Below, in pieces: positions 1 through 8,280 of a stretch of 64,000 bases of DNA. The DNA is taken from positions 1 through 64,000 of the forward strand of contig CAYGQE010000011.1 of assembly GCA_964351995.1 (NCBI GenBank). The letters run 5' to 3'. A program made the position numbers and the translations under genes. A model generated the notes under the pieces. That model had not been told where the DNA came from, made no database searches, and worked only from the letters and a program-made list of their open reading frames with translations. Position 1 is the first letter of the stretch. Every line of letters begins with the position of its first letter. Source of the stretch: SZUA-35 sp964351995. Lineage in GTDB: Bacteria > Actinomycetota > Acidimicrobiia > Acidimicrobiales > SZUA-35.

Positions 1-158
1 TCACCCAACAGTCGCCGGCGCCGCGTTTCAGCCGGACCAAGCCCGAAATCCAGGGCCCAGCGTCGCATCCGGGCCAACACACCGACCAGGTCCTGGCCGA
101 CTTCGGGTTCGACGAGGCCACCGTGGCTCAGCTCCGCCAGTCCGGAGCCGTTGCCTGA
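1..158 (+). CDS. CaiB/BaiF-family CoA transferase, C-terminal fragment
   Basis: Open at the left edge of the window; the frame (codons beginning at position 3) runs to a TGA at 156-158. The visible 51 residues include PAPRFSRTKPEI followed by a G-HTDQVLADFGF segment. That is the usual C-terminal pattern of type III (CaiB/BaiF) CoA transferases, where GxHTxxVLxxLG is followed by an A-x-LR-x-x-G-V end, here VAQLRQSGAVA. These enzymes move CoA between carboxylic acids through an aspartyl-CoA thioester. The active-site part lies outside the window, so the substrate cannot be inferred. It converges on the ABC permease gene, whose stop lies 42 bases downstream. Confidence 0.75.
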   Translation, partial: TQQSPAPRFSRTKPEIQGPASHPGQHTDQVLADFGFDEATVAQLRQSGAVA

Positions 159-200
159 TCTCCTCGCCCGCAGCCGTCGCCAAGGACGTGGCTGCGGGCG

Positions 201-1412
201 TCAGGACTCCATACGCCAGGCCTCGCGCCACGACAGTGCCCGGTCGGTGTGCATCACTGATCGAACGTAGATCTTCCCGGCGAGGCTCAAGACCAGCAGC
301 ACCGACAGACCAGCCAGCACGAAGGCGAGAGCCACTTCCCAGGCGGGGACGTTGCCGATGGCAATGCGCCCAGGCATGGCGAACGGAGCGATAGGTGGGA
401 TCAGCGACAGAACGCGGGCGGCGTCGGTGTCTGGCTCTCCTGCGACGTACAGGCTGGCAAAGTACGCGCCCATGATCAGCACGGTGATCGGCGCCAACGC
501 CGACTGTGCGTCCTCTTGCCTCGATACCAGCGCCGCCCCAGCGGCAAACAGGGCGCCGTAGAACAGATAGCCAACGAGGAACCACGCAACGCCGGCTACG
601 ACCATGCCCAGTGTGATCGTCGGCAGCACATCGCTCCCCACGACTTGGGCGCCGATGACGATCGTGCCGACCAGCACGAAGACCTGAATCAGACCGATGA
701 TGCCGATGCCGAGGACCTTGCCGATCAGCAGATCTCGCGCCGAGATGGACGACAAGATCAGCTCGACGACCTTGCTCGTCTTCTCCTCGAGCACTCCCAT
801 CAAGATGTAGGCACCGGCGATCTGGACCGAGATGAACAAGATGATCACGCTCACGAACGCAATGCCATCGCGTGCTTCACGCTCGTCGTCTGGTTCGAGT
901 TCTCGGACCTGGAGTGGTGCAGCGTTATCGAGCGCCGCAGTGATCGCTGGATCGTCGAGCCCTGCGTTTCCGAGCCCTTCGAGAAGCCCGGCTTGCTGCC
1001 ACGCCGCCGAGACGAACCCGAGCAAGCCAGGGTCGTTGCGTTTGACCACGAAGGTTGCTCCGTCGACCACCGCCGCGTCGAGGTCGTCGTCGGTGATGGC
1101 CTGTTCTGCCTCGGCGACGGTCGAGAACTCCTCGACTTCGAGCTCTCGGTCCTCGACCTCTGCGAAGGCTTCCAGGGTGGCGATGCTGCGCTCCTGCCCG
1201 TCACCGACCACCCCGATGCGGGTCGGATCACCACTGCCGACCGCAGCGCCGAAGATGAAGCCGAGGATCACCAGAACAACCGTGAACGCCAGGCCGCCGA
1301 GAAAGGCCTTCGAGACGATGCGAGTCCGCAGTTCACGTTCGGCAACAAGACGAATGGCCGTCGAGGATGCCAGGGTCGGGCGGTGAGCAGCCTGGATGGA
1401 TTGGTCAGTCAT
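201..1412 (-). CDS. ABC-2 type transporter permease (NatB-like)
   Basis: A 403-residue membrane subunit of an ABC exporter. One membrane helix lies at about residues 36-58, followed by a large extracytoplasmic domain (about 60-180). A cluster of five or six further helices spans about 184-383. The segment EEKTSKVVELILSSISARDLL (about 209-229), between the first two helices of the cluster, is the conserved coupling motif of the ABC2_membrane_3/NatB-type permeases. The start overlaps the stop of the ATPase gene by four bases (ATGA), so the two are translationally coupled. The family includes sodium and drug exporters; the substrate is not evident here. Confidence 0.85.
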   Translation of the reverse strand: MTDQSIQAAHRPTLASSTAIRLVAERELRTRIVSKAFLGGLAFTVVLVILGFIFGAAVGSGDPTRIGVVGDGQERSIATLEAFAEVEDRELEVEEFSTVAEAEQAITDDDLDAAVVDGATFVVKRNDPGLLGFVSAAWQQAGLLEGLGNAGLDDPAITAALDNAAPLQVRELEPDDEREARDGIAFVSVIILFISVQIAGAYILMGVLEEKTSKVVELILSSISARDLLIGKVLGIGIIGLIQVFVLVGTIVIGAQVVGSDVLPTITLGMVVAGVAWFLVGYLFYGALFAAGAALVSRQEDAQSALAPITVLIMGAYFASLYVAGEPDTDAARVLSLIPPIAPFAMPGRIAIGNVPAWEVALAFVLAGLSVLLVLSLAGKIYVRSVMHTDRALSWREAWRMES

Positions 1413-2317
1413 TGGTCGATTCCTCCGTCGGCGCCGGTGACCGCAGCGAACACTTCGGTCAGTGTTGGCGGTTCGAAGCGAATGCTGTCGATGGTTCCGG
1501 CGGTCCGAGCCGCGGTGAGGACACCATCGAGAAGCGTCTCGTCGGCGACATCGAGCCGTACCTCTCGTGTCGTGGCGTGAGCGATGTCGAAGGCGCTCAA
1601 CGCCTCAGCGAGCGGGAAAAGCGGTCGATCCACAGAGACGACGATGCGATGATGGCCCAGCGAGCGTCGAACCGATGGCACGGTGCCTCGGGCTCGGACG
1701 GTGCCCCCAGCGATGATCACGACGTCGTCGCACAACTGCTCGACCAACTCCAGCTGGTGCGACGAAAAGAGTACGCCAACCCCCCGTCTGGCTCGGGTCG
1801 CAAGTGCCTCTTGCAGGACGCCGACAGCCACCGGGTCGAGACCATTGAACGGCTCGTCGAGCACCATCATCTCCGGGTCGTGCACCATCGACACTGCGAG
1901 TTGGACTCGCTGTTGGTTCCCGTGGCTGAGTGCTTCGAGGGGATCGCCCAGGCGATCCTCCAATCCGAGTTCGCTGAGTAGATCGGCTGCTCGGTTGCGA
2001 GCATCGGCCCGGCGTTGCCCCTTCAGCTCGGCGAAGTACGACACCTGATCGAGAATCTTCATCTTGGGATACAGACCGCGTTGCTCTGGCATGTACCCGA
2101 ATCGAGCGAGGGCATCCGCCTCGATGGGTGAGCCGCGCCATGTGATCCGCCCGTCATCGGGCCTGACCAGCCCGAAGATGGAACGCATCGTGGTCGACTT
2201 TCCCGCACCGTTCGGGCCGACGAAACCAACGATGCGGCCGACCGGAACGTCGAGGTCGATACCGGCAACGGCATGGACCTCGCCGTACCGCTTGTGCAGA
2301 TTCTCGATCTTCAGCAT
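1409..2317 (-). CDS. ABC transporter ATP-binding protein (NatA-like)
   Basis: A 302-residue ATPase that energises the permease encoded immediately after it. From the chosen ATG at 2317 the protein begins MLKIENLHKRYG, the normal start of this family; an in-frame start 39 bases upstream would add a non-homologous leader. Walker A is GPNGAGKST (34-42). The Q-loop glutamine is in YMPEQRGLYP (79). The ABC signature is LSHGNQQRV (130-138), with H in place of the more usual G. Walker B is MMVLDEP (150-156), and the H-loop histidine is near 187. The last hundred residues fit the DUF4162-type tail. The gene diverges from the kinase gene across a 132-base intergenic region. Confidence 0.9.
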   Translation of the reverse strand: MLKIENLHKRYGEVHAVAGIDLDVPVGRIVGFVGPNGAGKSTTMRSIFGLVRPDDGRITWRGSPIEADALARFGYMPEQRGLYPKMKILDQVSYFAELKGQRRADARNRAADLLSELGLEDRLGDPLEALSHGNQQRVQLAVSMVHDPEMMVLDEPFNGLDPVAVGVLQEALATRARRGVGVLFSSHQLELVEQLCDDVVIIAGGTVRARGTVPSVRRSLGHHRIVVSVDRPLFPLAEALSAFDIAHATTREVRLDVADETLLDGVLTAARTAGTIDSIRFEPPTLTEVFAAVTGADGGIDQ

Positions 2318-2449
2318 GGGCAAAGTGTGGTCGTTCCCTCGCTGGCAAGCAGCCACTGAACGATGGATTCACGATGGTGCGCTGGGGGGAGTGCAGCTCA
2401 TCCTCAAGGGGGAGGCGAGGCTGACGAAGCGTGACTACCGTTGCCTTCG

Positions 2450-3718
2450 ATGATCGCACGCCTCGTCGACCCATTCAGGCGACACCCGTTCATCACCGAT
2501 GCCGTGCTGGCGACGGTCATGCTGGGTCTTGCGTTGGCTCTCAACGACGTCGGCTACGAAACGGGCCCTGCGTATCCCTGGACTGATCTCCCTCGATACC
2601 CCGTGGCCATTGGTCTCATCGCACTGACCATGATTCCTGTCGCTGTTCGACGCCGGTTGCCGTTCACTGCATTGCTGACGGGCGTCGTTGGGCTGGCGTT
2701 GATCCGGCTGTTTCACATTCCGGAATACCAACTCTCGTCGATCGCACTGTTCTTCTTCATGTATTCGGCCGGCCGATGGGGTGACGAGCACAGGCGAGAT
2801 TCCGTTCGTTTGCTCGCCACGGTGGTTGTTCTCGTTGTGTTGGCGGTCGGCCTGATCGAGGAGCGGCGATTTCTCACCGCCGGTCTCTTGTCCGAGCGGG
2901 CGTACGTTCTCGCCAACGTTGTCGGAATTCTCGGCAATCTCGTCTTCATCGTTGCTCCGTGGGTGATGGGTAACGCGGCCAGGGCCCGAGCTGATCGTGA
3001 GCGCGAGCTTGCTGAGGTCAACGATGCGCTCGTGGCCAGCCGCGCCGAGGCAGAGCAACGTGCCGTTTCCGACGAGCGGGTTCGAATCGCGCGCGAACTC
3101 CACGATGTCGTGGCTCATCACGTCAGCGTCATGGGAGTCCAGGCAGGTGCAGCCCGCCGCACCCTCGAACACTCGCCAGCTCTCGCCGCTGATGCGCTTG
3201 CGGACATCGAAGCATCGAGCCGCCAGGCGGTCGCCGAACTCCATCGACTGCTCGGCTTCCTTCGAGCGCCAGAGCCCCCGGCCAACTCGGGTGCCCTGGT
3301 CGATACACCAGCACCGAATCTGTCTGAGTTGCCTTCGTTGCAGCGGCAGATCGCAGCGGCCGGCCTCGCCGTGTCGTTGTCTGTCGAGGGCGAGCGCCCG
3401 CCGGAGGTGCCAGCAAGCGTCGATCTCTCGGCCTATCGCATCGTGCAGGAGGCGCTGACCAACGCCCTCAAACACTCGGGCGAACAGCAGGCCGATGTGA
3501 CCGTCTCTTACGAGCCATCGATCGTGCGGGTGCGAGTTCGAGATGCGGGAACTGGGTCGGTCGACACCACGATCGCAAGCGGTCGCAATGGCCTCGTCGG
3601 TATGAAGGAGCGTGTGGCCCTCCACGGTGGTGAGTTGCGGTTCGGGTCGGGCCCAGACGGCGGTTTCGAAGTCGTCGCTGAGTTGCCGCTTCGGTCGGGT
3701 CGGGAGCCGGTTGCATGA
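2450..3718 (+). CDS. NarL-type sensor histidine kinase
   Basis: About 422 residues. The N-terminal half has six predicted membrane helices with short loops and no large extracellular domain, so the signal is probably sensed in the membrane. A coiled linker follows, then a HisKA_3 dimerisation domain with the phospho-acceptor His218 in ELHDVVAHHVS. The ATPase domain ends in GRNGLVGMKERVALHGGEL, the G-box of this class. ATG 2450 is chosen; an in-frame TTG at 2441 is possible. The stop overlaps the following regulator start (ATGA), as expected for a cognate pair. The divergent NatAB-like exporter may be its target (inference from position only). Confidence 0.88.
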   Translation: MIARLVDPFRRHPFITDAVLATVMLGLALALNDVGYETGPAYPWTDLPRYPVAIGLIALTMIPVAVRRRLPFTALLTGVVGLALIRLFHIPEYQLSSIALFFFMYSAGRWGDEHRRDSVRLLATVVVLVVLAVGLIEERRFLTAGLLSERAYVLANVVGILGNLVFIVAPWVMGNAARARADRERELAEVNDALVASRAEAEQRAVSDERVRIARELHDVVAHHVSVMGVQAGAARRTLEHSPALAADALADIEASSRQAVAELHRLLGFLRAPEPPANSGALVDTPAPNLSELPSLQRQIAAAGLAVSLSVEGERPPEVPASVDLSAYRIVQEALTNALKHSGEQQADVTVSYEPSIVRVRVRDAGTGSVDTTIASGRNGLVGMKERVALHGGELRFGSGPDGGFEVVAELPLRSGREPVA

Positions 3719-4383
3719 TCCGTGTGCTGCTCGTCGACGATCAAGACATGGTGCGCAAGGGCTTCGGCATGATTCTGTCGGTGGAGGACGACATCATCGT
3801 GGTGGGCGAGGCCTCGAACGGCATCGAGGCGGTGCGGGAAGCTCGCCACTTCACCCCCGACGTCGTCTTGATGGATGTGCAGATGCCTGAGCTCGATGGA
3901 CTGGAGGCTTCGCGCCGCATTCTGGATGTGCTGCCGGCAACGCGCATCCTGGTACTGACCACGTTCGAGCGAGACGAATACATCTTCGAAGCGCTTCGCC
4001 TCGGGGCGAGCGGATTCCTCTTGAAGAATGCGCCACCGGAAGATCTCGTTGAGGCCATTCGCGTCGTCGCCGATGGTCAAGCGCTGCTGGCACCTTCGGT
4101 GACCAGGCGGGTCATCGAAGAAGTTGCGGGACAAGGGACCCGGGCCGAGCCAGCGGCTGAGCTGTCCCTGCTCACCGAACGAGAAACCGAGGTGCTTCGA
4201 CTCGTCGCGCGCGGCTTGGCGAACGCTGAGGTGGCAACTGAGCTCTTCATCGGCGAAGCGACGGTCAAGACGCACGTGTCGAAGATTCTGAGCAAGCTCG
4301 GACTACGCGACCGCGTGCAAGCAGTGGTGTTCGCCTACGAAAACGGTGTCGTTGCTGCGGGTGAAAGCGGCGAGGCCCGCTGA
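3715..4383 (+). CDS. NarL/LuxR-family response regulator
   Basis: 222 residues. An N-terminal receiver domain has acidic residues at 9-11 (DDQD) and the phospho-acceptor Asp54 in VLMDVQMPELDG. The switch Thr lies in VLTTFERDEY and the conserved Lys in GASGFLLKNAPPE. A C-terminal LuxR helix-turn-helix begins at about residue 152 with LTERETEVLRLVARGLAN and contains the recognition helix segment GEATVKTHVSKILSKLGLRDR. It forms a coupled pair with the upstream kinase (four-base overlap) and probably acts as a DNA-binding transcription regulator. Its targets are not visible; the divergent exporter genes are the nearest candidates. Confidence 0.93.
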   Translation: MIRVLLVDDQDMVRKGFGMILSVEDDIIVVGEASNGIEAVREARHFTPDVVLMDVQMPELDGLEASRRILDVLPATRILVLTTFERDEYIFEALRLGASGFLLKNAPPEDLVEAIRVVADGQALLAPSVTRRVIEEVAGQGTRAEPAAELSLLTERETEVLRLVARGLANAEVATELFIGEATVKTHVSKILSKLGLRDRVQAVVFAYENGVVAAGESGEAR

Positions 4384-4398
4384 TCGTAGACTCACCCG

Positions 4399-5205
4399 AT
4401 GTCGACACTGGTTTGTTTTCACGCCCACCCCGATGACGAGTCGATTTCGACCGGGGGATTGATGATCAAGGCCAGCGATGCCGGCCACCGCGTCGTGCTC
4501 GTTCTGGGCACGCGTGGCGAGCAAGGTGAACCAGTCGAGGGTGTGCTTCGCGAGGGCGAAGCACTCTGGGAGCGGCGCATTGTCGAGACCGCTGCATCGG
4601 CGGCGATCCTCGGAGCAGATGAGCCTCGATTCCTCGGCTACGAGGACTCTGGAATGATCGGCACACCGGAAAACGACAACCCAGACTGCTTCTGGCAGGC
4701 CGACGTCGAAGAAGCGGCGCAGCGGTTGGTCGAGATCTTGCGAGAGGTCGATGCCGACGTCCTCACGATCTACGACGACCACGGCAACTACGGCCACCCC
4801 GATCACATCCAGGTCTACCGCGTGGGCCGCCGAGCGGCAGAGATCGCTGGCATCGAGCACTGCTACGAAGCAACAGCCAACCGCACCCGCATGCAGGAGT
4901 CGATGCGGCCAGATGAGCCCGATCCCGAGATGGCTGACGCATTCGAGGACGGTCCCGACCCGGAGATGATGAACACCTTCGGTACGCCGGGCAACGACAT
5001 CCGCTACGAGGTCGACGTGTCTTCGGTAATCGACCGCAAGAAGCAGTCGATGATGGCGCACGCCAGCCAGATCGGTCCGGACAGCTTCTTTCTCAAGATG
5101 CCCGAAGCCATCTTCGTTGGTGCCTTCGGCACGGAGAGCTTCAACGCACTCGACACCAAAGACACCGGCGGGCCCGAGCTCGTCGAACTACTTCCTGGGC
5201 TGTAG
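4399..5205 (+). CDS. PIG-L family N-acetylglucosaminyl deacetylase (LmbE-like)
   Basis: 268 residues. The zinc-binding signature AHPDDE is at residues 9-14, and the second metal histidine cluster is YGHPDH in the middle of the protein. The segments GTRGEQGEP and LGYEDSGM resemble the mycothiol enzymes MshB and Mca, which deacetylate GlcNAc-inositol or hydrolyse mycothiol S-conjugates. No other mycothiol gene is in the window, so the assignment stops at the PIG-L family. It starts 16 bases after the regulator gene and may be co-transcribed with it. The C-terminal part contains an acidic segment rich in DPEM repeats (DEPDPEMADAF, DGPDPEMMNTF). Confidence 0.85.
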   Translation: MSTLVCFHAHPDDESISTGGLMIKASDAGHRVVLVLGTRGEQGEPVEGVLREGEALWERRIVETAASAAILGADEPRFLGYEDSGMIGTPENDNPDCFWQADVEEAAQRLVEILREVDADVLTIYDDHGNYGHPDHIQVYRVGRRAAEIAGIEHCYEATANRTRMQESMRPDEPDPEMADAFEDGPDPEMMNTFGTPGNDIRYEVDVSSVIDRKKQSMMAHASQIGPDSFFLKMPEAIFVGAFGTESFNALDTKDTGGPELVELLPGL

Positions 5206-5219
5206 GTCTCGTCGGTCGG

Positions 5220-5516
5220 TCAGTTCTCGAAGAGGTCCTCGGAGAAGCCGACGAGTTCACCGGCGCCGCGAAACACGTGTGATGTGCCGTCGCTCCGTAC
5301 CAGAACAGCGGCCCCGGCGAGCTCACCTTCTGGCCCATCCATCAGCAGTCGGTAGGGCGCTTGCTCGATGTTCGTTGCCGTCTTGGTCTGGAACACGAGT
5401 TCCCAGTCGATGTCGGGGTTGTCTGTTCGCTTGGCAACGATGAGGTCGCCGCCGCGGCCGTCGAGGACTTGTCCCGAGAGCGTCAGATCGGTGATGTAGT
5501 ACCGGCGGTGCTGCAT
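5220..5516 (-). CDS. Hypothetical protein, 98 aa
   Basis: A small, soluble, rather acidic protein without cysteines or membrane segments. The N-terminus is MQHRRYYITDLTLSG, and the C-terminus ends in an acidic helix (GFSEDLFEN). I do not recognise the family. Alternation of hydrophobic and polar residues (VLVRSDGTSHVFRGAGEL) suggests a mostly beta fold. The gene lies between the PIG-L gene (convergent, 14 bases apart) and the beta-lactamase-like lipoprotein gene on the same strand (71 bases upstream). Codon usage is like the neighbours, which supports it being real. Confidence 0.6.
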   Translation of the reverse strand: MQHRRYYITDLTLSGQVLDGRGGDLIVAKRTDNPDIDWELVFQTKTATNIEQAPYRLLMDGPEGELAGAAVLVRSDGTSHVFRGAGELVGFSEDLFEN

Positions 5517-5587
5517 GTCATCACCGTACGTCCAGATCAGCGCCGAGGTGGACGGTCAGCGCTGCTCACCCGCTTGCGATGCCCTTG

Positions 5588-7033
5588 TCAGCCGGCAACG
5601 CTGTCCCGAAGGTAGGCCAGCAGGCTCGCTGCCTCGAATTCGTCGATGAGCGCATCGTCGTTGGCAACACCGCCCGCGATGACGAACTGTTCGCCTGCGC
5701 TGTCGATCACGAGCCACGCCATGGCGATCACCCCAGGTTCGCTACCCCCCTTGAACAACACCGCATCCCAGCGGCCGGCCTCGTCAGGCACGCCGGGCGA
5801 GCGAGACAAGATGTCTGCGGCCACCTCGTCGGTTGCGAGCCTGGTCAGCGAACGGCAGAGATCGACGGGAGAGGCGAACCACTCGAGGGACTCGACTTCG
5901 ATGGGGTCTGAGACAGAGGTGATGGCGCTGATCGGGGGCAGCGGCAGGACAGCAACTTCCTCTTCGAGGATCTGGCGCCGCTCGGTTTCATCGGCGGCGA
6001 CGTAGCGGTCGCGAAGGTCCGCTGCCCCGAACTTCACGATCGTGAACTCACGGGCATCCATCATCGGCAGGTTTCGCCCGGGGTCCCCGTGGCCCGAGTC
6101 GATCATCGCTTGTTCGACAGCGGGGCGACCGAGCAGGAACATCAGATGATTGGTGGCGGTGTTGTCGGAGATCTCGATCATCCGCTCCGCCAGGGTGCGA
6201 ACGGTCAGCAGCGTCCCCGGTTCGTCATTCTGGGTGACACCGGATGGATAGCTGTCGAGCTCAACCCGCATTTCGATCTCGTCATCCCACGAGATCGTTC
6301 CGGCCGCCACGGCATCAACAACGGCCTCGAGCACCCACAATTTGAACGCGCTGCCGATCGGCGCCTGCTCGTCTCCTCGCACGGTGGTGGCGATCGAGAC
6401 AGGTGAGCAGTCGGTGCCGAACACTCCGACTCGCACCGTGCCCATCGCTGCGAGTCGTTCGAGAGCTTCGGCGGTGTCGGCTGGCGGACTGAATGTGGCC
6501 GGCTCTCCGGGGCCGATGAAGAAGCTGGTCATGGTGGGGTCCTCGGGCCCGACGATGGACACCGAGAGGGTTCCGGGCATGCCGCTGGAACCAACGACGA
6601 TCAGCTGAGCTTGCGTGTCGTTGGCGTTCGCCACCTCTCGGACGGAGAAGGGAGCGTCGCCACGCACTTGGTCGATGGTCGACAGCTCGTCGAAGGTGAT
6701 GGCCGAGGTGAAGTTCTCGTCGAAGCTGGCGCTGAAGGTGGCGGCGTCGAACGTTGCGCCATTGAACCAATCGAGGGCGAGGTCGCTTGCTTGCCCGATC
6801 GCTCCATCCACGCCGGACAACGCTGGCACCTCGGCCTCTGTGGGTTCACCTGCCTGCTCGGGAACGGTCGTCATTGCCTCGGTGGTGGTCGTTGCCTCGG
6901 TGGTGGTTACATCCGCAGCGCTGTCAGGCTCGCTTGTGCACGACGCAGCGATGAGTGCAGTGGACACCAAGAGGCCGATCGTGGATCTGCGGATCTGCAG
7001 CGGTGCGCGGGACTCACGTTTTGAGGCAGACAT
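5588..7033 (-). CDS. Class A beta-lactamase-like serine hydrolase lipoprotein
   Basis: 481 residues from ATG 7033. The signal peptide ends in a lipobox LIAASC, so the protein is probably lipid-anchored outside the membrane. A Thr/Glu-rich linker (TTTEATTTTEAMTT) follows. A first domain (about residues 70-180) looks like a DUF3887-type small alpha/beta module. The C-terminal penicillin-binding fold has the SxxK motif (S-A-F-K in APIGSAFKLW), SDN (EISDNTATNHL) and KGG (VLFKGGSEPG) in place of KTG. All three catalytic elements are therefore present. It is probably a serine hydrolase or peptidase-like enzyme acting at the cell envelope; true beta-lactamase activity is uncertain. Confidence 0.82.
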   Translation of the reverse strand: MSASKRESRAPLQIRRSTIGLLVSTALIAASCTSEPDSAADVTTTEATTTTEAMTTVPEQAGEPTEAEVPALSGVDGAIGQASDLALDWFNGATFDAATFSASFDENFTSAITFDELSTIDQVRGDAPFSVREVANANDTQAQLIVVGSSGMPGTLSVSIVGPEDPTMTSFFIGPGEPATFSPPADTAEALERLAAMGTVRVGVFGTDCSPVSIATTVRGDEQAPIGSAFKLWVLEAVVDAVAAGTISWDDEIEMRVELDSYPSGVTQNDEPGTLLTVRTLAERMIEISDNTATNHLMFLLGRPAVEQAMIDSGHGDPGRNLPMMDAREFTIVKFGAADLRDRYVAADETERRQILEEEVAVLPLPPISAITSVSDPIEVESLEWFASPVDLCRSLTRLATDEVAADILSRSPGVPDEAGRWDAVLFKGGSEPGVIAMAWLVIDSAGEQFVIAGGVANDDALIDEFEAASLLAYLRDSVAG

Positions 7034-7091
7034 GTCGGTTTCAACGAAGTGGCCTGCGCCGGGGTTCCCGCATTTCCGGCATGCTGCGGGA

Positions 7092-7793
7092 ATGGAACGA
7101 ACTCCTCGCACGATTGGCCTCCTCGGGGGCATGAGTTGGGAATCATCGATCGAGTACGAACGCATCATCAACACCGTCGTGCGGGGTGAACTCGGTGGCA
7201 CCCATTCGGCTGATCTCATCGTTCGGTCCTACGACTTCGCCGCCATCGAGGGGTTGCAGTCCAATGGACAATGGGCGGAAGCCGGCCAGCTGTTGGCCGG
7301 GGATGCCGCAGCGCTCGTTCGCGCTGGCGCTGAGTGCATCGTGCTCTGCACCAACACCATGCATGTCGTGGCCGATCAGATCGAAGCAGCGATCGATGTG
7401 CCGTTCCTCCATCTCGCCGACGGCACCGCCCAAGCGGTCGTCTCCGCTGGGATCTCGACGGTCGCACTGATCGGCACCCGCTACACGATGGAGCAGGAGT
7501 TCTACCGTGGTCGTCTCGAATCACATGGACTGTCCGTTGTCGTGCCAGAGGAGCCAGATCTCACGACCATCCATGACGTCATCTACGACGAGTTGGTTCG
7601 TGGCGTGGTGTCGCCTGCATCGAAGTCGGCCTACCTCGGCGTCATCAACCGACTGCTCGAGCGAGGTGCGATGGGCGTGATCGCTGGCTGCACCGAGATC
7701 GAGTTGCTGATCACGGCCGAGGACGTTGACGTGCCGTACTTTCCTACGGCACAGCTTCACGCCGAGGCCGCAGCAGCATGGTCTCTCGCCTGA
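7092..7793 (+). CDS. Aspartate/glutamate racemase family protein (YgeA-like)
   Basis: 233 residues from ATG 7092, beginning MERTPRTIGLLGGMSWES, the typical N-terminus of the aspartate racemase branch. The two catalytic cysteines are visible in CIVLCTNTMH and GVIAGCTEIELL; the CTNTMH and GCTEI contexts are diagnostic. These cofactor-independent enzymes interconvert L- and D-aspartate or related amino acids by a two-base cysteine mechanism. The gene diverges from the beta-lactamase-like lipoprotein gene with 58 bases between starts. Longer in-frame upstream starts would run back through that gene and were rejected. Confidence 0.9.
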   Translation: MERTPRTIGLLGGMSWESSIEYERIINTVVRGELGGTHSADLIVRSYDFAAIEGLQSNGQWAEAGQLLAGDAAALVRAGAECIVLCTNTMHVVADQIEAAIDVPFLHLADGTAQAVVSAGISTVALIGTRYTMEQEFYRGRLESHGLSVVVPEEPDLTTIHDVIYDELVRGVVSPASKSAYLGVINRLLERGAMGVIAGCTEIELLITAEDVDVPYFPTAQLHAEAAAAWSLA

Positions 7794-7826
7794 CCTGAGC
7801 GGCCGTCACTTGCGTAGGATCTCGTG

Positions 7827-8201
7827 GTGACCATTGCAGAGATCCATGTGAACACGGCCTGGGTTGTTGTTGCCCTGAACCTCGTGGCATCGATCTGGGC
7901 ATTCACTGCGCACAAGGTCGAAGCGGCTCGCGGCCGACCGTTTTGGGTTGCCACTGCGATTGCGCAAGCTTCGGTCTTCCTGCAGGTCACCCTCGGTGTG
8001 ATCGCGATGCAGTCCGAGACCGTGCAGGCGTCGGACACGCACAACTTCTATGGCTTCTTGACCATCATTTCCGTGGCGATCATCTACAGCTACCGCCAGC
8101 AGATCATCGAGTGGCAATACCTGCTCTACGGCTTCGGCGGAATGTTCCTGGTCGGTCTTGGTCTCCGAGCCATCTTCCTCACCACTGGCGCTACCGCTTG
8201 A
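7827..8201 (+). CDS. Small integral membrane protein, about 124 aa
   Basis: Begins with tandem GTG codons (7824 and 7827); an AGGA at 7816-7819 favours the second. Four predicted membrane helices: TAWVVVALNLVASIWAFTAH, WVATAIAQASVFLQVTLGV, FYGFLTIISVAIIYSY and LLYGFGGMFLVGLGLRAIF. An HxxxG-type segment (DTHNFYGFLT) and the conserved HKVEAARGRPFW loop are seen, but no known family signature. A strong hairpin terminator follows the stop. No function assigned. Confidence 0.7.
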   Translation: MTIAEIHVNTAWVVVALNLVASIWAFTAHKVEAARGRPFWVATAIAQASVFLQVTLGVIAMQSETVQASDTHNFYGFLTIISVAIIYSYRQQIIEWQYLLYGFGGMFLVGLGLRAIFLTTGATA

Positions 8202-8234
8202 GATCAGGCACCAACAGGTGGCGAAAACGCAAGA

Positions 8235-8266
8235 GCCCCCGGCATCACCGAGGCGACACCGGGGGC
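8235..8266. terminator. Intrinsic terminator between convergent genes
   Basis: An 8-bp GC stem (GCCCCCGG at 8235-8242 with CCGGGGGC at 8259-8266) and a 16-base loop, lying between the stop of the membrane protein gene and the stop of the PEPCK gene. It could act in both directions. No strong T-tract flanks it, so termination efficiency is uncertain. Confidence 0.65.
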
Positions 8267-8280
8267 GGACTACTGGGTGA

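Noticed and set aside
5588..7219. Longer start for the beta-lactamase-like gene at 7219.
   Set aside because: It would run through the start of the racemase gene and place the lipoprotein signal peptide 62 residues inside the protein.
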